64,000 nucleotides of DNA, taken from Hyphomicrobiales bacterium (lineage in GTDB: Bacteria > Pseudomonadota > Alphaproteobacteria > Rhizobiales > Rhizobiaceae). This document shows, piece after piece, positions 7,030-16,176 of the stretch; the stretch's first letter is position 1, and the number at the start of each line of letters is the position of its first letter. The stretch lies in NCBI GenBank assembly GCA_900472605.1, contig UCJD01000012.1, positions 62,001 to 126,000 on the forward strand, in the 5' to 3' direction. The notes under the pieces were generated by a model. It did no database searches and was not told where the DNA came from. It saw only the letters and a program-made list of their open reading frames with translations. The position numbers were made by a program, and so were the translations under genes.

Positions 7030-9966
7030 ATGACTTATCAGTTCACGTCCGGCCATTGGCCAATCGGCGGCGGCGAAACCGGAGAACTTGTTCGCCGTTT
7101 CGATTGGGCGGCAACCTCGCTCGGCCCGATCAGCGAATGGCCGCAGAACCTGAGGATCAAGGTCAATTCGATCGTCAATTCGCCCATCCCCCAGGTGCTG
7201 ATGTGGGGCGATGATCATGTGATGATCTATAATGACGGCTACGTGGAAATCGCCGGCAATTACCATCCGCGTGCACTTGGGGCGACGGTTCCTGGTATCT
7301 GGCCGGAGATCTGGGATTGGAACAGCAAAATCCTCGAAGCTGGCTTTCGTGGCGAGGTCCAGTCTTACCGCGACCAGAAGATGATCCTCCACCGCAACGG
7401 CGTGCCGGAGGAAGTCGTCTTCGACCTGTTCTATACGCCGATCTACGATGACGACGGCAAGGTGAACGGTGTTCTCTGCACGGTGCTTGAGAACACCGAG
7501 AAGGTGAAGGCGGTCGCCGCGCTTGCGGAAAGCCGCGAGGAACTGAAACGTCTGACGGATGCGCTGCCGATCCTGGTCGGTTTCATCGATCGCGACCATA
7601 TCTACCGCTTTGCGAACCAGGGCTACATGGAATGGTTCGGCCTCGACGCGGCCGATGTCGTTGGCAAGCATGTGTCGGGAGTGATCGGCGAGGTAGGCTA
7701 TAAGGCGCGGCTGCCATTGATCGAACGGGCGATGGCCGGTGAGCGCATCATCACCGATACCTCTGTCGGTCGACCGAATGGGACGGATCGGACCGCGGAA
7801 ATTCGATATGTGCCACGGCGCGCGTCGTCCGGTGAAGTCGATGGCATCTACGTGGTGATGATCGATATCGAGGATAGAAAACGGTCGGAAGTCGCCTTGC
7901 AACGCAGCAATGGGCGTTTCCGCGCAGCGGTCAATGCGGTCCATGGCGTGATCTGGACCAACGCCGCAGATGGCCGCATGCTCGGTGACCAGCCGGCATG
8001 GTCGGCGCTGACGGGACAGTCTCTCGAAGCGTATCAGGGATACGGCTGGGCGGACGCCGTGCATCCGGACGATAAGGCGGGTTCGGTCGAGAGCTGGAAG
8101 GCCGCCGTTGCTGCGAAGACGACCTATGTCTACGAGCACCGGGTCAGGCGTGCTGACGGCGTGTACCGCACCTTCGCCATTCGTGGCGTGCCGATCCTCG
8201 ACGCGACCGGTGAAATCGAGGAATGGGTCGGCGTTCACACCGATATTACCGAGCAGCGAGAGGCGGAGGCAGGCCTCCAGGAACATGCGACCAGCCTGGA
8301 GCGGCAGGTGCGCCACCGCGTCAGGGCGGAAGAGCAGCTTCGGCAGCTGAACGAGGGCTTGGAGGCACGGGTCGAGGCGGAGATCGCCGAGCGCCACCAG
8401 GCCGAGCGTGCGCTGCAGCAGGCGCAGAAAATGGAAGCGATCGGCCAGCTGACGGGCGGCGTGGCGCATGACTTCAACAATCTGTTGCAGGTGGTCTCCG
8501 GCAATCTGCAACTTCTCGCCAAGGACTTGGTCGGCAACGAGCAGGCGGAGCGGCGTTTGAGCAACGCGTTGGCAGGCGTCAATCGCGGCGCGAAACTCGC
8601 AAGCCAGCTGCTCGCCTTCGGTCGCCGTCAGGCGCTCGAGCCTCGGGTTATCAATATCGCGCGCTTCATCGGCGGAATGGACGACCTCTTGAGGCGTTCG
8701 CTGGGTGAGGCGGTCGAGATCGAGGTCATTACCAGCGGCGGACTGTGGAACACCTATGCCGATCCCACGCAGGTGGAAAACGCGCTGCTCAACCTTGCCA
8801 TCAACGCGCGCGACGCGATGAACGGCTCTGGCAAGCTGACAATCGAGATGGGCAACGCGGCGCTCGACCAGGAATATGCGCGCAGCCATCAGGAGGTCAT
8901 GCCTGGCCAATATGTGATGCTTGCCGTCACCGATACCGGCACAGGCATGTCGCCCGAAGTCTTGAACAAGGTGTTCGAGCCGTTCTTCTCGACCAAGCCT
9001 GAAGGCAAGGGAACCGGGCTTGGGCTGTCAATGGTCTACGGCTTCGTCAAGCAATCGGGTGGGCATGTGAAGATCTACAGCGAAGTGGATCAGGGAACGA
9101 CAGTGCGCATCTACCTGCCGCGTTCCGTCGCAGACGAGGACCGCGAGGTCACCGTGCATGGCGGACCGGTGGTCGGCGGCACGGAAACGGTGCTTGTGGT
9201 CGAGGATGACGAGGAAGTCCGCGCGATCGTCGTCGAGACGCTGTCCGATCTCGGCTATAGCGTGTTGACCGCCAAGGACGCACAGGCCGGGCTGAATGTC
9301 ATTGAAAGCGGCATGCAGATCGATGTGATCTTCACCGACGTCGTCATGCCCGGGCCATTGAAGAGCAGCGAGATGGCGCGGCGCGCGAAGGAGCGGTTGC
9401 CGGGCGTAGCGGTGCTCTTTACGTCAGGTTACACGGAAAATTCGATCGTTCACGGCGGGAGGCTCGACCCTGGCGTCGAGCTACTCTCGAAGCCCTATAC
9501 AAGAGAGGCGCTGGCTCGCCGACTTCGTCACGTGATCGCGAACCACAAACAAATCGGTCAAGCGTCCTCGCCGCGAAGCGCATCACCGCTCGATCAGCCC
9601 GTCGCTGCGGCGGGTCCGCGTATTCTGCTTGTCGAGGATGATTTCCTGATCCGCTCCAACACGGCTGAAATGCTACTTGAGTTGGGGCATCAGGTGACCG
9701 AAGCCTCGGATGGAGCGGAGGCGCTCGAATTCCTGCGGGCCAGCGAGATCGACGTGTTGGTTGCAGATATCGGATTGCCTGACATCAATGGTGTTGACCT
9801 GGCCATAGCCGTGCTTCGTCTGCATCCAGACGTCGCCGTTGTGTTCGCGACGGGCGAACACAGTCTGCCGACGGGTGCTCCGTCCAAGGCCTTCCTGCTG
9901 CGGAAACCCTATTCCGAGACGGAATTGAAATCGGCTGTCGAGCGCGCCTGGGCGACCAAGCGCTAG
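7030..9966 (+). CDS. Hybrid sensor histidine kinase with three PAS-like domains and two receiver domains
   Basis: The 978-residue protein has no transmembrane segment, so it is probably cytoplasmic. Order: an N-terminal PAS-like domain opening with the SLGPISEWPQ motif (about 25-155), two further PAS domains (about 170-285 and 295-412), a coiled coil (about 410-470), HisKA with phospho-acceptor His480 in GGVAHDFNNLL, HATPase_c with DTGTGMS and GKGTGLGLS, receiver 1 (phospho-acceptor Asp770 in DVIFTDVVMPG) and receiver 2 (Asp913 in VADIGLPD). It lacks a phytochrome GAF-PHY module. The heme oxygenase gene follows 70 bases later on the same strand, suggesting cotranscription and a heme, iron or redox input; this is inference. 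Confidence 0.88.
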   Translation: MTYQFTSGHWPIGGGETGELVRRFDWAATSLGPISEWPQNLRIKVNSIVNSPIPQVLMWGDDHVMIYNDGYVEIAGNYHPRALGATVPGIWPEIWDWNSKILEAGFRGEVQSYRDQKMILHRNGVPEEVVFDLFYTPIYDDDGKVNGVLCTVLENTEKVKAVAALAESREELKRLTDALPILVGFIDRDHIYRFANQGYMEWFGLDAADVVGKHVSGVIGEVGYKARLPLIERAMAGERIITDTSVGRPNGTDRTAEIRYVPRRASSGEVDGIYVVMIDIEDRKRSEVALQRSNGRFRAAVNAVHGVIWTNAADGRMLGDQPAWSALTGQSLEAYQGYGWADAVHPDDKAGSVESWKAAVAAKTTYVYEHRVRRADGVYRTFAIRGVPILDATGEIEEWVGVHTDITEQREAEAGLQEHATSLERQVRHRVRAEEQLRQLNEGLEARVEAEIAERHQAERALQQAQKMEAIGQLTGGVAHDFNNLLQVVSGNLQLLAKDLVGNEQAERRLSNALAGVNRGAKLASQLLAFGRRQALEPRVINIARFIGGMDDLLRRSLGEAVEIEVITSGGLWNTYADPTQVENALLNLAINARDAMNGSGKLTIEMGNAALDQEYARSHQEVMPGQYVMLAVTDTGTGMSPEVLNKVFEPFFSTKPEGKGTGLGLSMVYGFVKQSGGHVKIYSEVDQGTTVRIYLPRSVADEDREVTVHGGPVVGGTETVLVVEDDEEVRAIVVETLSDLGYSVLTAKDAQAGLNVIESGMQIDVIFTDVVMPGPLKSSEMARRAKERLPGVAVLFTSGYTENSIVHGGRLDPGVELLSKPYTREALARRLRHVIANHKQIGQASSPRSASPLDQPVAAAGPRILLVEDDFLIRSNTAEMLLELGHQVTEASDGAEALEFLRASEIDVLVADIGLPDINGVDLAIAVLRLHPDVAVVFATGEHSLPTGAPSKAFLLRKPYSETELKSAVERAWATKR

Positions 9967-10036
9967 GTGCGGTATCGATTGATTGACGATAAGCAAGCCA
10001 CGCTTAGCCGGTCGAAAGAATGAAGGATTGAATGTA

Positions 10037-10651
10037 ATGCCGAGTGCCACAGAAATCTTGCCGGTAGCCGAGGAAACACGTACCCAGAGACTGAAGGCCG
10101 CCACGCATGCAGCGCATGAGCGCCTTGATAAACGCATCATGCAGCTTAATCCCTTTGCGAACAGGGAAAGCTACGCTCGCCTCCTCACAATGCAATATCT
10201 GTTTCACCGGGATCTCGATGCCCTGTTCTTCAACGAGCAGCTCGACGCCTTGCTGCCGGATCTGGCCGGCCGCCGAAGGCTGACGCTCATCGAACAGGAT
10301 TTTGCTGATCTCAGCATCGCGAAGCCGCAAACGGAGGATGCCCCATCATTTGCGAGCGGAGACAAGATCGCGCTCGGCGAAGCTCTGGGATGGCTCTATG
10401 TGATTGAAGGCTCCAATCTCGGCGCCGCCTTCCTTTTGAAATATGCGGCCAAGCTCGATCTCGACGAGAACAGGGGTGCACGCCATCTCGCCGGTGCGCC
10501 CGAAGGGCGCGGCCTGCATTGGCGCACGTTCACGGCAGCGCTCGATAGCGTCGATCTGACCGACGATGAAGAGCGGGCGGTCATCGCGGGGGCGGACGCC
10601 GCATTCGCGCGCGTCTATGATTTCGCGGAACTCGCCTTCGCGGGGCGCTGA
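10037..10651 (+). CDS. Biliverdin-producing heme oxygenase (HemO/BphO type)
   Basis: This 204-residue all-helical protein shows the heme-ligand region RLKAATHAAHERLD near residue 15-28 and the distal-helix motif GWLYVIEGSNLGAAFL near 117-132 typical of bacterial HemO/BphO. The enzyme would open heme to biliverdin, Fe2+ and CO. It follows the hybrid kinase gene and lies near a siderophore receptor, which favours heme-iron release. A chromophore-supply role is less likely here because the neighbouring kinase lacks phytochrome domains. The ATG at 10037 is preceded by AAGGA; an upstream TTG start was rejected. Confidence 0.82.
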   Translation: MPSATEILPVAEETRTQRLKAATHAAHERLDKRIMQLNPFANRESYARLLTMQYLFHRDLDALFFNEQLDALLPDLAGRRRLTLIEQDFADLSIAKPQTEDAPSFASGDKIALGEALGWLYVIEGSNLGAAFLLKYAAKLDLDENRGARHLAGAPEGRGLHWRTFTAALDSVDLTDDEERAVIAGADAAFARVYDFAELAFAGR

Positions 10652-10697
10652 CATCGTCGAGCTTTATCGGCCTGCCTGACCCGGCGATCCAGCCGGC

Positions 10698-10925
10698 TCA
10701 GGTGAGTATCAGGAAATTGGCGCAACTCGCATCGACACTTCCAATGCGGATGCGGTGCTCGGCCGCCGCGGAGAGCGGCCGGAAAACAACGCGTTTGGCT
10801 GCCTTCGCGCGCCGCAGCAGCTCTTCCCCGGCAAACAGTAAGCCGTCTTTCTCGGTCATTTCATAGGCAACATGGCCGTTGTGCCCGTCGTCGGTGATGG
10901 TAATCGTCCCCAAGCCTGAACGCAT
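10698..10925 (-). CDS. Hypothetical protein, 75 residues
   Basis: A GGGAGG ribosome site lies eight bases before the ATG. The protein begins MRSGLGTITITDDGHNGHVA and has no signal peptide or membrane helix. I do not recognise the family. It is convergent with the heme oxygenase gene and separated from the ABC operon by a terminator. Confidence 0.5.
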   Translation of the reverse strand: MRSGLGTITITDDGHNGHVAYEMTEKDGLLFAGEELLRRAKAAKRVVFRPLSAAAEHRIRIGSVDASCANFLILT

Positions 10926-11023
10926 ATGTGAGCCTCCCTCGCATTGTGCATATCGTGCATTAGGGACATAAAAAGTTCAATGCTTGGAAAGGGTTATCCA
11001 CCTGTTGAAGAACGGTTGGCCGA

Positions 11024-11053
11024 CAAAGAAAAAGCCTCGCGAGGGGAGAGGCT
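11024..11053 (-). terminator. Rho-independent terminator of the sulfonate-like operon
   Basis: Read on the minus strand, an AGCCTC/GAGGCT stem is followed by TTTTCTTTGTC, 45 bases after the ATPase gene stop. Confidence 0.7.
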
Positions 11054-11098
11054 GGAGTTTCGGCCGCAACATGATCAATCTCGTGGCAGGTTTACAGA

Positions 11099-11881
11099 CT
11101 AAAGCGCATCTTCCTGCTGCGAACCTGCGCGGATCGCCGCCAGCACTTCCTTCTGAATTGAGATGAAGTCCGAGGTCGAAATCATGTCCTGATGTCTCGG
11201 CCGGGCAAGGCCGACATGAAAGGTGGCGTTGATCCGGCCGGGGTTGATGCTCATCGAAATGATGCGATCGGAAAGATAGACGGCCTCTTCGACGTCATGG
11301 GTGACGAAGAGCACTGTCAGGCGATGCTCTTCCCAGATCTGCGTCAGCAGCTCCTGCATCTGATGGCGCGTCAGCGCATCCAGCGCACCGAAGGGTTCGT
11401 CCATCAGGAGCATCTTTGGCCTATAGGACAAAGCGCGTGCAATGGCGACACGCTGCTTCATGCCGCCGGACAATTGCGAGGGGAAGGCATCGGCGAAGCG
11501 GTCGAGCTTTACCAGGTTGATATGGTGACGCGCGACTTCCCTCCGCTCGGCGGCCGACAGACCCGCGGCCTGAAGCGCGAACTCGACGTTCTGCTGCGCG
11601 GTGAGCCAGGGCAGAAGCGTATAGGACTGAAAGACGACGCCACGGTCGAGGCCGGGGCCGACGATCGGCGCGCCGTCGGTCAACAGCACTCCATCGTTGA
11701 ATTTCTGCAGGCCGGCCACGATCGACAGAAGCGTGCTCTTGCCGCAGCCGGAGGCGCCGACCAACGACACGAACTCGTTATCGGCCAGCTCCAGATCGAT
11801 ATCGCTGAGGGCGTGAACGCTTCGCTTGCCCGATCCGTACCATTTGTTCAGCGACTGGATCTTCAGTTTCGGTTCATTCAT
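11099..11881 (-). CDS. SsuB/TauB-like ABC transporter ATP-binding protein
   Basis: Walker A GASGCGKST, Q-loop, signature LSGGMKQRVAIARAL and Walker B MLLMDEPFGALD are all present in 260 residues, with the VVFQSYTLLPWLT and LFVTHDVEEAV motifs typical of the nitrate/sulfonate/taurine class. It energises the importer formed with the adjacent permease and binding protein. The ATG at 11881 (MNEPKLKIQ) is one base beyond the permease stop; the upstream in-frame start overlaps the permease and was rejected. Confidence 0.88.
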   Translation of the reverse strand: MNEPKLKIQSLNKWYGSGKRSVHALSDIDLELADNEFVSLVGASGCGKSTLLSIVAGLQKFNDGVLLTDGAPIVGPGLDRGVVFQSYTLLPWLTAQQNVEFALQAAGLSAAERREVARHHINLVKLDRFADAFPSQLSGGMKQRVAIARALSYRPKMLLMDEPFGALDALTRHQMQELLTQIWEEHRLTVLFVTHDVEEAVYLSDRIISMSINPGRINATFHVGLARPRHQDMISTSDFISIQKEVLAAIRAGSQQEDAL

Positions 11882-11882
11882 G

Positions 11883-12740
11883 TCAATGTCTCGACGTATA
11901 ACGGAAGAAAACACGCTCGAGAGCCTTCATGCTCTGATCGGTGATCAGACCAAGTATGCCAAGAAGCAGTATGTAGCCGATGATCGTCTGCGTCTGGAAA
12001 TAGCGCTGTGACACCACGATGCGGTAGCCAAGCCCCGAGGTGGCTGCGACCAACTCTGCCAGAACCAACCACGTCCACGCCCAGCCCATGCTGATACGCA
12101 GCGTGTCCCAGATCCCCGGCAGCGATGACGGCAACACGATGCGCCAGAGGATCTTCGGTTCCGACAACCCGAGCGTTCGTCCAAGCCCGACGAAGTCAGG
12201 CGGCACGCGCTTGACGCTGTCCATCACCATCAGCACCTGCTGGAAGAACGTGCCGATCCAGATGATAACGAATTTCTGGATGTCGCTCGTTCCCGCCCAC
12301 AGGATCGTCAGCGGCACGAAGGCGACAACGGGCATGTAGCGCACGAAGTCGATGAACGGTTCGATCGCTGCTTCCCAGGTTCGGTAGCAGCCGATCATAA
12401 TGCCGATCGGGATCGCCATCAGGGACGCCAGCGCGAAGCCGATGAGCATTCGGTAGATGCTGATGCCGGCATCGTTCAGCAACGTTCCGTCAAGCGCCAG
12501 CTCCACCATCTTGGCCCACACAGCGCCCGGGCTTGGGAGGAAGATGGGCTTGACCCAGCCGGTCGCCGTCGCTGCCCACCAGATGACAAACAGCAGCGCA
12601 AAGACACACACGGCGATGAGGAGGAACGTTTTTGCGCCGAGCGGATCACCGATGCGGAATGCACTGGGCGGTCGCCCGACACCCGCGCGCGAAGACGCGC
12701 GGGTGTCGGTGCTGGCAGACGAGGATTGTGATGCCGACAT
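11883..12740 (-). CDS. SsuC/TauC-like ABC transporter permease
   Basis: This 285-residue inner-membrane protein has about six hydrophobic segments and the BPD_transp_1 EAA-loop sequence GLGRTLGLSEPKILWRIVLP near residues 185-205 that contacts the ATPase. The N-terminal about 30 residues are Ser/Arg-rich and cytoplasmic. Its closest architecture is that of sulfonate/taurine/nitrate permeases. It lies 24 bases after the binding-protein gene, and its stop is one base from the ATPase start. Confidence 0.87.
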   Translation of the reverse strand: MSASQSSSASTDTRASSRAGVGRPPSAFRIGDPLGAKTFLLIAVCVFALLFVIWWAATATGWVKPIFLPSPGAVWAKMVELALDGTLLNDAGISIYRMLIGFALASLMAIPIGIMIGCYRTWEAAIEPFIDFVRYMPVVAFVPLTILWAGTSDIQKFVIIWIGTFFQQVLMVMDSVKRVPPDFVGLGRTLGLSEPKILWRIVLPSSLPGIWDTLRISMGWAWTWLVLAELVAATSGLGYRIVVSQRYFQTQTIIGYILLLGILGLITDQSMKALERVFFRYTSRH

Positions 12741-12764
12741 GGATGATCCGTCTTGGTAAGCGCG

Positions 12765-13781
12765 TTACTTGTTGGCCGCGTCGACGAAGGACGAGTCGAT
12801 CATCTGTTCGGCGGTCACGTCCTGGGTCAGGATCTTTGCAAGCTTGGCGGCCTTGAGCACATCGACGAATGTCTTGGTCTTGAACTCGCCGGCGAAAGCC
12901 TTGGCCGCTTCGGCGGTCGTGTAGTACTGCACGCCGTCGAATGCGGTTGCGAGATCTTCAGGCGATGCGCCCACGGCCTTTGAAATGATCGCACGGTCCT
13001 CGGCGGTGTTGGCCTTGTAGTCGGCCAACGCTGCATCCCAGGCTTTCAGCATGGCCAAAACCTGGCCGGGCTTGGACTTCAGAACGTCTTCGCGCACAAC
13101 CAGCACGTCCGAAACGAGGCCCGGATCCTTGCCGGCTTCAAAGAGCAGCTTGATGGCCTTGTCCTGCGCCCGTGCGGTCGAAATGTAAGGCTCGTAGGTC
13201 ACGGCAACGGGAACGCGGCCGGCGATCAGAGCGGAACCCGCATCGGCGGCCGGCATCGGAACACGGGTGATGTCGTCGATGGTCATGCCGTTGGCAGCGA
13301 GCGCGTAGTTGAGGAGGATGTCGCTGGTCGTGCCTTCTTCATAGGCGACGCTCTTGCCCTTCAGGTCGGCGACGCTGTTGATGTCGCTGCCGGCGAGGAT
13401 GGCGTCGGCCGTGAGGCTGAAATCGAGGAGCGAGACGATCTTCACCGGCAGGCCGGCGGCGACCATGCCCATCGCGGTGTGGGTCGCGATGTTGGCGGCA
13501 TCAAGCTGGCCACTGGCGAGCGCTGCGTTCAGGTCCTTGTCTTCGGTGAAGTTGACCAGTTCAACTTCTTCGAGGCCGGACTTCTTGAACAGATCCTTGC
13601 TAGCGGCGACATGCCATTGGCCGTAGCCGAGCCACGGCTCGATGCCGAGCTTGAAGGTGCCGGCTTCCGGCTTCGCGGGAATGTCGGCTGCTGCAGCCGG
13701 GACGGCCTGCGTGAGAGCGCCGATCACGCCGGCAACGATGGCCAGGCGCGACATGTGAGACTTGATCGATGCGTATGTCAT
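12765..13781 (-). CDS. NMT1/SsuA-like periplasmic substrate-binding protein
   Basis: The signal peptide (about residues 1-32, with AVPAAAA before the mature end) is followed by a NMT1/SsuA-type fold: LGIEPWLGYGQWHVA, ALASGQLDAANIA and LKGKSVAYEEGTTSD. This family binds sulfonates, nitrate, thiamine precursors and other small anions. The neighbouring HisD/Zn-ADH/SDR trio suggests a C3 sulfonate such as DHPS. That assignment is inference; the binding residues cannot be read reliably. Confidence 0.85.
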   Translation of the reverse strand: MTYASIKSHMSRLAIVAGVIGALTQAVPAAAADIPAKPEAGTFKLGIEPWLGYGQWHVAASKDLFKKSGLEEVELVNFTEDKDLNAALASGQLDAANIATHTAMGMVAAGLPVKIVSLLDFSLTADAILAGSDINSVADLKGKSVAYEEGTTSDILLNYALAANGMTIDDITRVPMPAADAGSALIAGRVPVAVTYEPYISTARAQDKAIKLLFEAGKDPGLVSDVLVVREDVLKSKPGQVLAMLKAWDAALADYKANTAEDRAIISKAVGASPEDLATAFDGVQYYTTAEAAKAFAGEFKTKTFVDVLKAAKLAKILTQDVTAEQMIDSSFVDAANK

Positions 13782-13884
13782 GGTAACCCCTCTTTTTTAC
13801 GATGATGTGTTCGCTCGAAGCCGAGACGTCATTCGTGTGTCTTGTATGTTCAGCCTATATTTTGGGCGGCTGGCCGAACAGCAT

Positions 13885-13893
13885 TATGTATAG
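13885..13893. promoter_or_regulatory. TATGTATAG half-palindrome upstream of the binding-protein gene
   Basis: This 9-mer is the reverse complement of the site at 19575-19583 and resembles half of the perfect palindrome at 18683-18696. It lies 104 bases before the binding-protein start. It is a candidate binding site for the HutC-type regulator encoded at 15402-16127. Confidence 0.4.
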
Positions 13894-14055
13894 TCATTTC
13901 TTTGCCCGAACTTGTAAATCTGAATCTGCGCGATACAGCCGATTGACGCTGCGCACAGCCAGAAAACCTTTCCCCCCTCTATGAATGTGCCCGATGATTT
14001 CGGCAATCTTCGATGTGGCATTTTAGCGAGTTCGTGATGGTCGAATGCCTGCATC

Positions 14056-15348
14056 TCAAGCATGCTCCGGATCGATCGCGTCGAGGAATCGGGTTACGAT
14101 ATCCGCACCTTCCTTCGGCTCGCTACCCACCATGACAGCCGTTGAAAAGCCGATCAGCGAGGAGGTCGGATTATGCGTGGCCGCACCGGCGCGAAGATTC
14201 ATCACCAGTGTCGGGCAGAGGAAGAGCCCGAGGCGGATCACCGTCCTCCAATCCTGTGGAAGCAGCGCTCGGCTCTTCAGTTCCGTCAGCAGCGGCTTCC
14301 AGAGTGCTGTCGCCTTGACGTCGAGAAGGGCCTGGCGGACCGGGCTCGGCTGCCAGTCGAAATCGGCATGCAACGTGCCATTCTCGTAGCGCGCCCGGGC
14401 CTCGAACTTCTGCTCGGCAAGACCAGGCTCGTAGAGCCAAAGCGGGTGGGCGAAGATGTTATGGAAGGTGGTTTTGACTTCGGCTAGGAGCGTCGGAATG
14501 TGTTCGCCGGCGAAAGCAGGGTCGAAGAAGGAGAGTGTGGCGCCATCTTCGCTCTTGCGATACCAGACGTTCGCATTGTGGGCGTCGCCATGGGCCGTGA
14601 CGCCGCCGGCGTCGGCAAGACGAAGCGGCGCCAGCCGCTTGTGCGCATCGTCAAACAGTTCGCCGACCGTTTTTTCATAGGCAATACCGTTGATGACGAA
14701 ACGCGCAGCTGCGAATTCGTTCCAATCGAGCGAGGCACCGGGAAAGGCGAAGCGGTTACCGATGTAAAAGCTCTGGTATCGGCCACCGGGGAATGTTGCG
14801 CCGGGTTCGCTGACGAGACGCGCGGAAAACAGCCGGTGCACGGGCTCCTGCGCGACCTGTTCCGGCGTCACGGGGTGCAACGTTTCCAGATAGACCTTGA
14901 GCACGGCTTCGCTGAGCTTGCGCTCGGCGTCCACCGCTTCCGCGGCAGCAACAGCGTCCGGCTGCAGATCGATGGCGCGTAGTACGTCGGAAAACCTCGG
15001 GTCGAAACGACGTTTGTAGACGAGGATCTGCTCGCCCGGGAGCGTCGACATCATCACCGGCTGATCGACGGGAAGGCCCGCACGCGTCAGGATATCCGCG
15101 CGGTAATACTCGCCGCCCATCTTCTCCTCGCCTTCCTCCTGGTGGAATTTGAAGAAGTATTTCTCCTCGCCACTTTCGAAGAAGCCGTTCAGGGAGTTGA
15201 GGCTGTACTGGTCGAAATTGATCGCAAGGTTCTGCACATCGAGCGCGAACAGATCGAAAAGCAACTCTGCGAGAAGCGTCTCGGCCACGCCATCGCGCTT
15301 CTTGGCGTGGTCCCGGATGATGGCGGTTCGGCTGTTGGTCTGGTTCAT
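14056..15348 (-). CDS. APH-fold phosphotransferase of unknown substrate
   Basis: The 430-residue protein has an aminoglycoside-phosphotransferase/choline-kinase-like catalytic core: a beta-strand lysine in KYFFKFHQEEGEE, the catalytic loop HGDAHNANVWY near residue 250, and the metal-binding DPAF segment shortly after. Such enzymes phosphorylate small hydroxylated or amino molecules; MtnK and homoserine kinase II are relatives in fold. It lies between the HutC-type regulator and the SsuA-like binding protein on the same strand, so it probably acts on the imported compound or a metabolite of it. A kinase is not part of the described DHPS pathway, which makes this gene the odd member of the cluster. 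Confidence 0.7.
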   Translation of the reverse strand: MNQTNSRTAIIRDHAKKRDGVAETLLAELLFDLFALDVQNLAINFDQYSLNSLNGFFESGEEKYFFKFHQEEGEEKMGGEYYRADILTRAGLPVDQPVMMSTLPGEQILVYKRRFDPRFSDVLRAIDLQPDAVAAAEAVDAERKLSEAVLKVYLETLHPVTPEQVAQEPVHRLFSARLVSEPGATFPGGRYQSFYIGNRFAFPGASLDWNEFAAARFVINGIAYEKTVGELFDDAHKRLAPLRLADAGGVTAHGDAHNANVWYRKSEDGATLSFFDPAFAGEHIPTLLAEVKTTFHNIFAHPLWLYEPGLAEQKFEARARYENGTLHADFDWQPSPVRQALLDVKATALWKPLLTELKSRALLPQDWRTVIRLGLFLCPTLVMNLRAGAATHNPTSSLIGFSTAVMVGSEPKEGADIVTRFLDAIDPEHA

Positions 15349-15401
15349 GGAATGCGCTTTTCGAACAAATAGGGTGTTGATGCGTGTCAGCCGTGAGGCT
15401 T

Positions 15402-16127
15402 CTAGGTCGGGCGATACCGGCTGCCGAGGGAGTAGCGGCTGCCGACATGGGTGAAAGTGTTGACGGTCGCGACCGTGGCGCCGGTCCAGGTCTTGCGGTG
15501 GAGAACGAGGCAGCTGTCGCGCTCGGGCATCTGCAGCAGACGCGCCTGCTCCGGGCCAGCCGGCAACGCGCTGATCAAATGTTCCACCTCGGTCAGCGGC
15601 GTGCAGCGCTGCAGATATTCCAGCGTCGCGATCGAGGTGAAGTCCTGATCGAGGTAATGCGGGACGAGCGCGGGATTGACGTACCGCTCCTCCAGCTGCA
15701 CCGGGACGTCGTTTTCGAAATGCACGACGAGCGAGTGATCGACGGGCTTGACCTGATCGAACTCGAATGCGCGGATAATGGCGGGCGCGGGATGCTCGAT
15801 GCGCTCGAGCAGAATGACGCCGGCGCGATGCTTGCCGCCGCGATCACGGATTTCGTTGATGATGTTGCTGACTTCGATCAGCGTCGACTGCGCCTTGGGC
15901 GGCGCCACGAAGGTGCCGACGCCCTGGACCCTGCGAAGATGGCCCTCCGAGGTGAGTTCGCGCAACGCACGATGGACCGTCATCCTGGAGACGCCCAGCG
16001 AGTTCACGAGATCGTTCTCCGACGGCAGCCGGGCATTCTGCGCCCACTTGCCGCTGCCGATGTTTGCGAGCACGAAGTCCTTGACCTTCTCGTAGAGCGG
16101 CGATGCCGTGTCCGAAAGTGCACTCAA
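15402..16127 (-). CDS. GntR-family regulator, HutC subfamily
   Basis: A winged helix-turn-helix (about residues 8-70; LPSENDLVNSLGVSRMTVHR and GVGTFVAPP) is joined to a UTRA ligand domain ending SRYSLGSRYRP, close to HutC. The start is read as TTG at 16127 because GGAGAG lies seven bases upstream; the longer frame would overlap the dehydrogenase gene. HutC-type proteins repress catabolic operons and recognise TGTATA-type palindromes. Candidate sites at 13885, 18683 and 19575 fit this. The inducer is unknown and need not be urocanate. Confidence 0.82.
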   Translation of the reverse strand: MSALSDTASPLYEKVKDFVLANIGSGKWAQNARLPSENDLVNSLGVSRMTVHRALRELTSEGHLRRVQGVGTFVAPPKAQSTLIEVSNIINEIRDRGGKHRAGVILLERIEHPAPAIIRAFEFDQVKPVDHSLVVHFENDVPVQLEERYVNPALVPHYLDQDFTSIATLEYLQRCTPLTEVEHLISALPAGPEQARLLQMPERDSCLVLHRKTWTGATVATVNTFTHVGSRYSLGSRYRPT

Positions 16128-16176
16128 TGACAAACTCTCCAGTTCGTTCTGGTGAACGGCTATTGCGTGGCGAACC

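Noticed and set aside
7015..8910. A 631-codon antisense frame across the histidine kinase gene
   Set aside because: Shadow of a strongly supported gene with clear PAS, HisKA and HATPase motifs on the plus strand.
7030..9966. Bacteriophytochrome, suggested by the adjacent heme oxygenase
   Set aside because: No GAF-PHY module or biliverdin-binding cysteine region; the sensor part consists of PAS-like domains.
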